Of a stretch of 64,000 nt of DNA, positions 62,238-64,000 are shown one piece after another. Both the position numbers and the translations under genes were made by a program. Position 1 is the stretch's first letter. Each line of letters opens with the position of its first letter. Under the pieces are notes generated by a model. It was not told the origin of the DNA, ran no database searches, and worked only from the letters and a program-made list of their open reading frames with translations. Source of the stretch: CPC320 sp002336405. GTDB taxonomy: Bacteria > Pseudomonadota > Alphaproteobacteria > Rhodobacterales > Rhodobacteraceae. Location: NCBI GenBank assembly GCA_949372595.1, contig CASIAN010000005.1:62001-126000 (forward strand). The letters are read 5' to 3'.

Positions 62238-63614
62238 ATGCGGTTTCTCTGGCTTTTTTTATGTTGGTTTGCTCTGCCGCTTGGCGCAGAAACCCGGGTG
62301 CCGGCCACCCTGTCCGAGGTGCAGTTGAGTTTTGCCCCTTTGGTGCGGCAAGCGGCCCCCGCTGTGGTCAATATTTATGCGCGCCGGGTTGTGGCACAGC
62401 GTCAAAATCCGTTTGGCGCCGACCCGTTTTTTCGAGAGTTTTTTCGAGATTTTGGTCAGCTTAGGCCCCGGGTTCAAAACTCGTTGGGGTCGGGTGTAAT
62501 ATTGTCGGTAGATGGGATCGTTGTGTCAAATTATCACGTGGTTGGGCAGGCCACGGATATACGGGTGGTTTTGCAAGATCGGCGTGAATTTGCAGCGCAG
62601 GTTCTCTTGGCAGATGAGGAAAGTGATCTGGCCATCCTTCAGTTGCAGGACGCAGGCGACATGCCCTTTTTACAGCTAAGGTCCAGTGATACCGTCGAAG
62701 TGGGTGAACTGGTGCTGGCGATCGGCAATCCGTTTGGGGTCGGGCAAACGGTGAGCAGCGGCATAGTTTCAGGTTTGGCGCGCTCGGGGGCGGTGACGGG
62801 CAATGCGCGCGGATATTTCGTTCAGACCGACGCACCAATTAATCCGGGTAATTCCGGGGGCGCGCTCATTGACACTCGCGGTCGATTGATCGGTGTGAAT
62901 ACGTCTATTCTAACCCGGTCGGGCGGGTCAAATGGGATTGGTTTTGCCATCCCTGCGTCGCTGGTGGCACAGTTTCTCAAACAGGCGAAACAGGGCAATC
63001 GCAGTTTTGCCCGTCCCTGGGCGGGGGGCACGGGTCAGTCAGCGGATGCGGACCTGTCTGAAACGCTGGGACTGGCGTCAATTGGCGGCGTCGTGATCAC
63101 CGCGCTGCATCCGGCCAGCCCGCTGCGTGCGGCTGGGGTTCAGGTGGGTGACGTAATCACCGCTGTCGATGAACAATTGATCTTCACTCCGGCTGAGATG
63201 TTGTACCGCATGTCTGTGGCGGGCATCGGCGCGTTGGCCCGGTTAAGTGTGGTTCAGGACGGGATTGAGACCGCCCTTGATCTGCGCCTTATAAAGCCGC
63301 CAGAAACACCGGCGCGGGCAGAGCGCACCCTTGGACCAGAAGACGTGCTGAGCGGGATAAAAGTCTCGCAAATCAACCCGGCTGTGATTGCGGAATTGGG
63401 TCTGCCGCTCAGCAGTGAAGGGGTTGTTGTTGTTGATGCGGGCCGGGTTGGACCTCGTATCGGGATGCAGCGGCTAGATGTGATTTACTCAATCAACAGC
63501 CGCCCGGTCGTGCAGACCGATGATGTTGCGCGCTTGCTGCGAAAAGCTGGCCGACGTATCGAATTGGTGGCTCAACGTGGGGGGCAACAAATCCTGCTTC
63601 GGTTTAGGTTGTAG
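62238..63614 (+). CDS. DegQ/HtrA-type periplasmic serine protease
   Basis: A 458-residue protease. Signal peptide 1-17 (ending PLGA). The catalytic triad is His100 (SNYHVV), Asp130 (ESDLAIL) and Ser206 (NPGNSGGAL). One clear PDZ domain covers about 270-350 (VVITALHPASPLRAAGVQVGDVITAVD), and a second shorter one follows (about 370-455, with GPRIGMQRLDVIYSINSRPV). It degrades or chaperones misfolded envelope proteins. Good ribosome site AAGGAGATG. It is 3 bp upstream of rarA. Confidence 0.88.
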   Translation: MRFLWLFLCWFALPLGAETRVPATLSEVQLSFAPLVRQAAPAVVNIYARRVVAQRQNPFGADPFFREFFRDFGQLRPRVQNSLGSGVILSVDGIVVSNYHVVGQATDIRVVLQDRREFAAQVLLADEESDLAILQLQDAGDMPFLQLRSSDTVEVGELVLAIGNPFGVGQTVSSGIVSGLARSGAVTGNARGYFVQTDAPINPGNSGGALIDTRGRLIGVNTSILTRSGGSNGIGFAIPASLVAQFLKQAKQGNRSFARPWAGGTGQSADADLSETLGLASIGGVVITALHPASPLRAAGVQVGDVITAVDEQLIFTPAEMLYRMSVAGIGALARLSVVQDGIETALDLRLIKPPETPARAERTLGPEDVLSGIKVSQINPAVIAELGLPLSSEGVVVVDAGRVGPRIGMQRLDVIYSINSRPVVQTDDVARLLRKAGRRIELVAQRGGQQILLRFRL

Positions 63615-63616
63615 TC

Positions 63617-64000
63617 ATGTCGGATCTGTTCGACAATGCTGTTCCGCCGTCCGGGCCACCAAGCGGTGCCGGACTTGCCCGGCGTCCTCTGGCGGATCGG
63701 CTTAGGCCCAAGACCATGTCGGATGTCGTGGGTCAGTCCCAGTTGCTTGGACCCGAGGCGCCCTTGTCGGTTATGCTGTCCTCAGGTCAGCTTTCGTCAC
63801 TTATCTTCTGGGGTCCTCCTGGGGTGGGTAAAACCACGATGGCAAGACTTTTGGCGCGTGAAACCGACCTACATTTCGTACAGATCAGTGCCATTTTTAC
63901 CGGTGTCGCAGAGCTAAAAAAAGTGTTCGAAGCTGCTAGAATCCGGCATCAGAATGGCCGTGGAACACTTTTATTTGTTGATGAAGTCCACCGTTTCAAC
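63617..64000 (+). CDS. rarA: Replication-associated recombination protein A, N-terminal part
   Basis: The window ends after 128 codons. The start is the ATG at 63617, 3 bp after the protease stop. LADRLRPKTMSDVVGQSQLLGP, Walker A WGPPGVGKTT (near 66-74) and Walker B TLLFVDEVHRFN mark RarA/MgsA, an AAA+ protein acting at stalled forks with SSB and PolIII. No lesion seen in the visible part. Confidence 0.88.
   Translation, partial: MSDLFDNAVPPSGPPSGAGLARRPLADRLRPKTMSDVVGQSQLLGPEAPLSVMLSSGQLSSLIFWGPPGVGKTTMARLLARETDLHFVQISAIFTGVAELKKVFEAARIRHQNGRGTLLFVDEVHRFN

Noticed and set aside
1..64000. tRNA, rRNA, CRISPR arrays, prophage or defence genes
   Set aside because: I looked for tRNA arm patterns, repeat-spacer runs and phage or toxin/restriction genes and found none that I could support.

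Overview
The window looks like chromosomal DNA of a marine Rhodobacterales bacterium (Roseobacter lineage) of moderate GC. The evidence is the gene order and the families present: lpd-sucB-sucA-sucD-sucC-mdh followed by mcl2-DUF1737-mch-sdhCDAB, the ethylmalonyl-CoA pathway pair ecm/ccr, an argH-lipoprotein-DUF2834-lysA-TIGR02302 block, and zinc-ribbon/ftsE/ftsX/acyltransferase. Assignment below that level is inference.

Layout. 1-4031: end of a hotdog thioesterase, then a minus-strand catabolic operon (bicupin, otnK, otnC, otnI) for four-carbon sugar acids. 4298-14246: a TlpA thioredoxin divergent from argH, then an LptM-like lipoprotein, DUF2834, lysA, a TIGR02302 membrane protein, a zinc-ribbon protein and ftsEX with an acyltransferase. 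14404-15729: a broken isochorismatase gene and a PNPOx-like flavoprotein. 15755-26362: the 2-oxoglutarate dehydrogenase, succinyl-CoA synthetase and malate dehydrogenase genes on the minus strand, interrupted by a decayed gene. 26521-28718: a TauE/SafE exporter, a small secreted protein and a FkbM methyltransferase. 28912-34838: mcl2-DUF1737-mch and sdhCDAB. 34867-36975: DUF1989, deoD and a GNAT. 37037-38258: a decayed IS5-type element. 38273-41765: ecm and ccr, divergent. 41922-49142: a small protein, a RecD-like helicase, an acyl-CoA ligase and dehydrogenase pair, a thioesterase, and a TIGR02186/TauE pair. 49263-53894: a BMP-type nucleoside ABC importer. 54083-55657: rimI, tsaB and nfuA. 55899-58978: a cupin fragment, a second decayed IS5-type element, uspA and a broken nucleotidyltransferase gene. 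59081-64000: a class IV aminotransferase, trpS, a rhomboid-fold protein without catalytic residues, a DegQ-type protease and the start of rarA.

How it works together. Most of the middle of the window is acetate and C4 carbon metabolism. Ccr and Ecm start and carry the ethylmalonyl-CoA pathway, Mch and Mcl2 finish it to malate, and Suc, Sdh and Mdh run the lower TCA cycle. The strongest unexplained signal is a repeated operator, TGTGATCAC(A/G). It occurs as a pair with exactly the same 21-bp spacing about 110 bp upstream of both sucC and sdhC, with a further perfect copy upstream of sdhC. This suggests one regulator acting on both TCA operons. An Irr/ICE-like palindrome lies upstream of nfuA.

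A second theme is gene decay. Six loci are broken: isochorismatase, an unknown gene at 24-25 kb, two related IS5 transposases, a cupin and a nucleotidyltransferase. In two of them the frameshift is exactly explained by a short tandem duplication (14 bp and 7 bp). I saw no tRNA, rRNA, CRISPR array, prophage or obvious defence system. I did not find an unmistakably new multi-gene system; the shared operator and the conserved small genes embedded in metabolic operons are the best leads.
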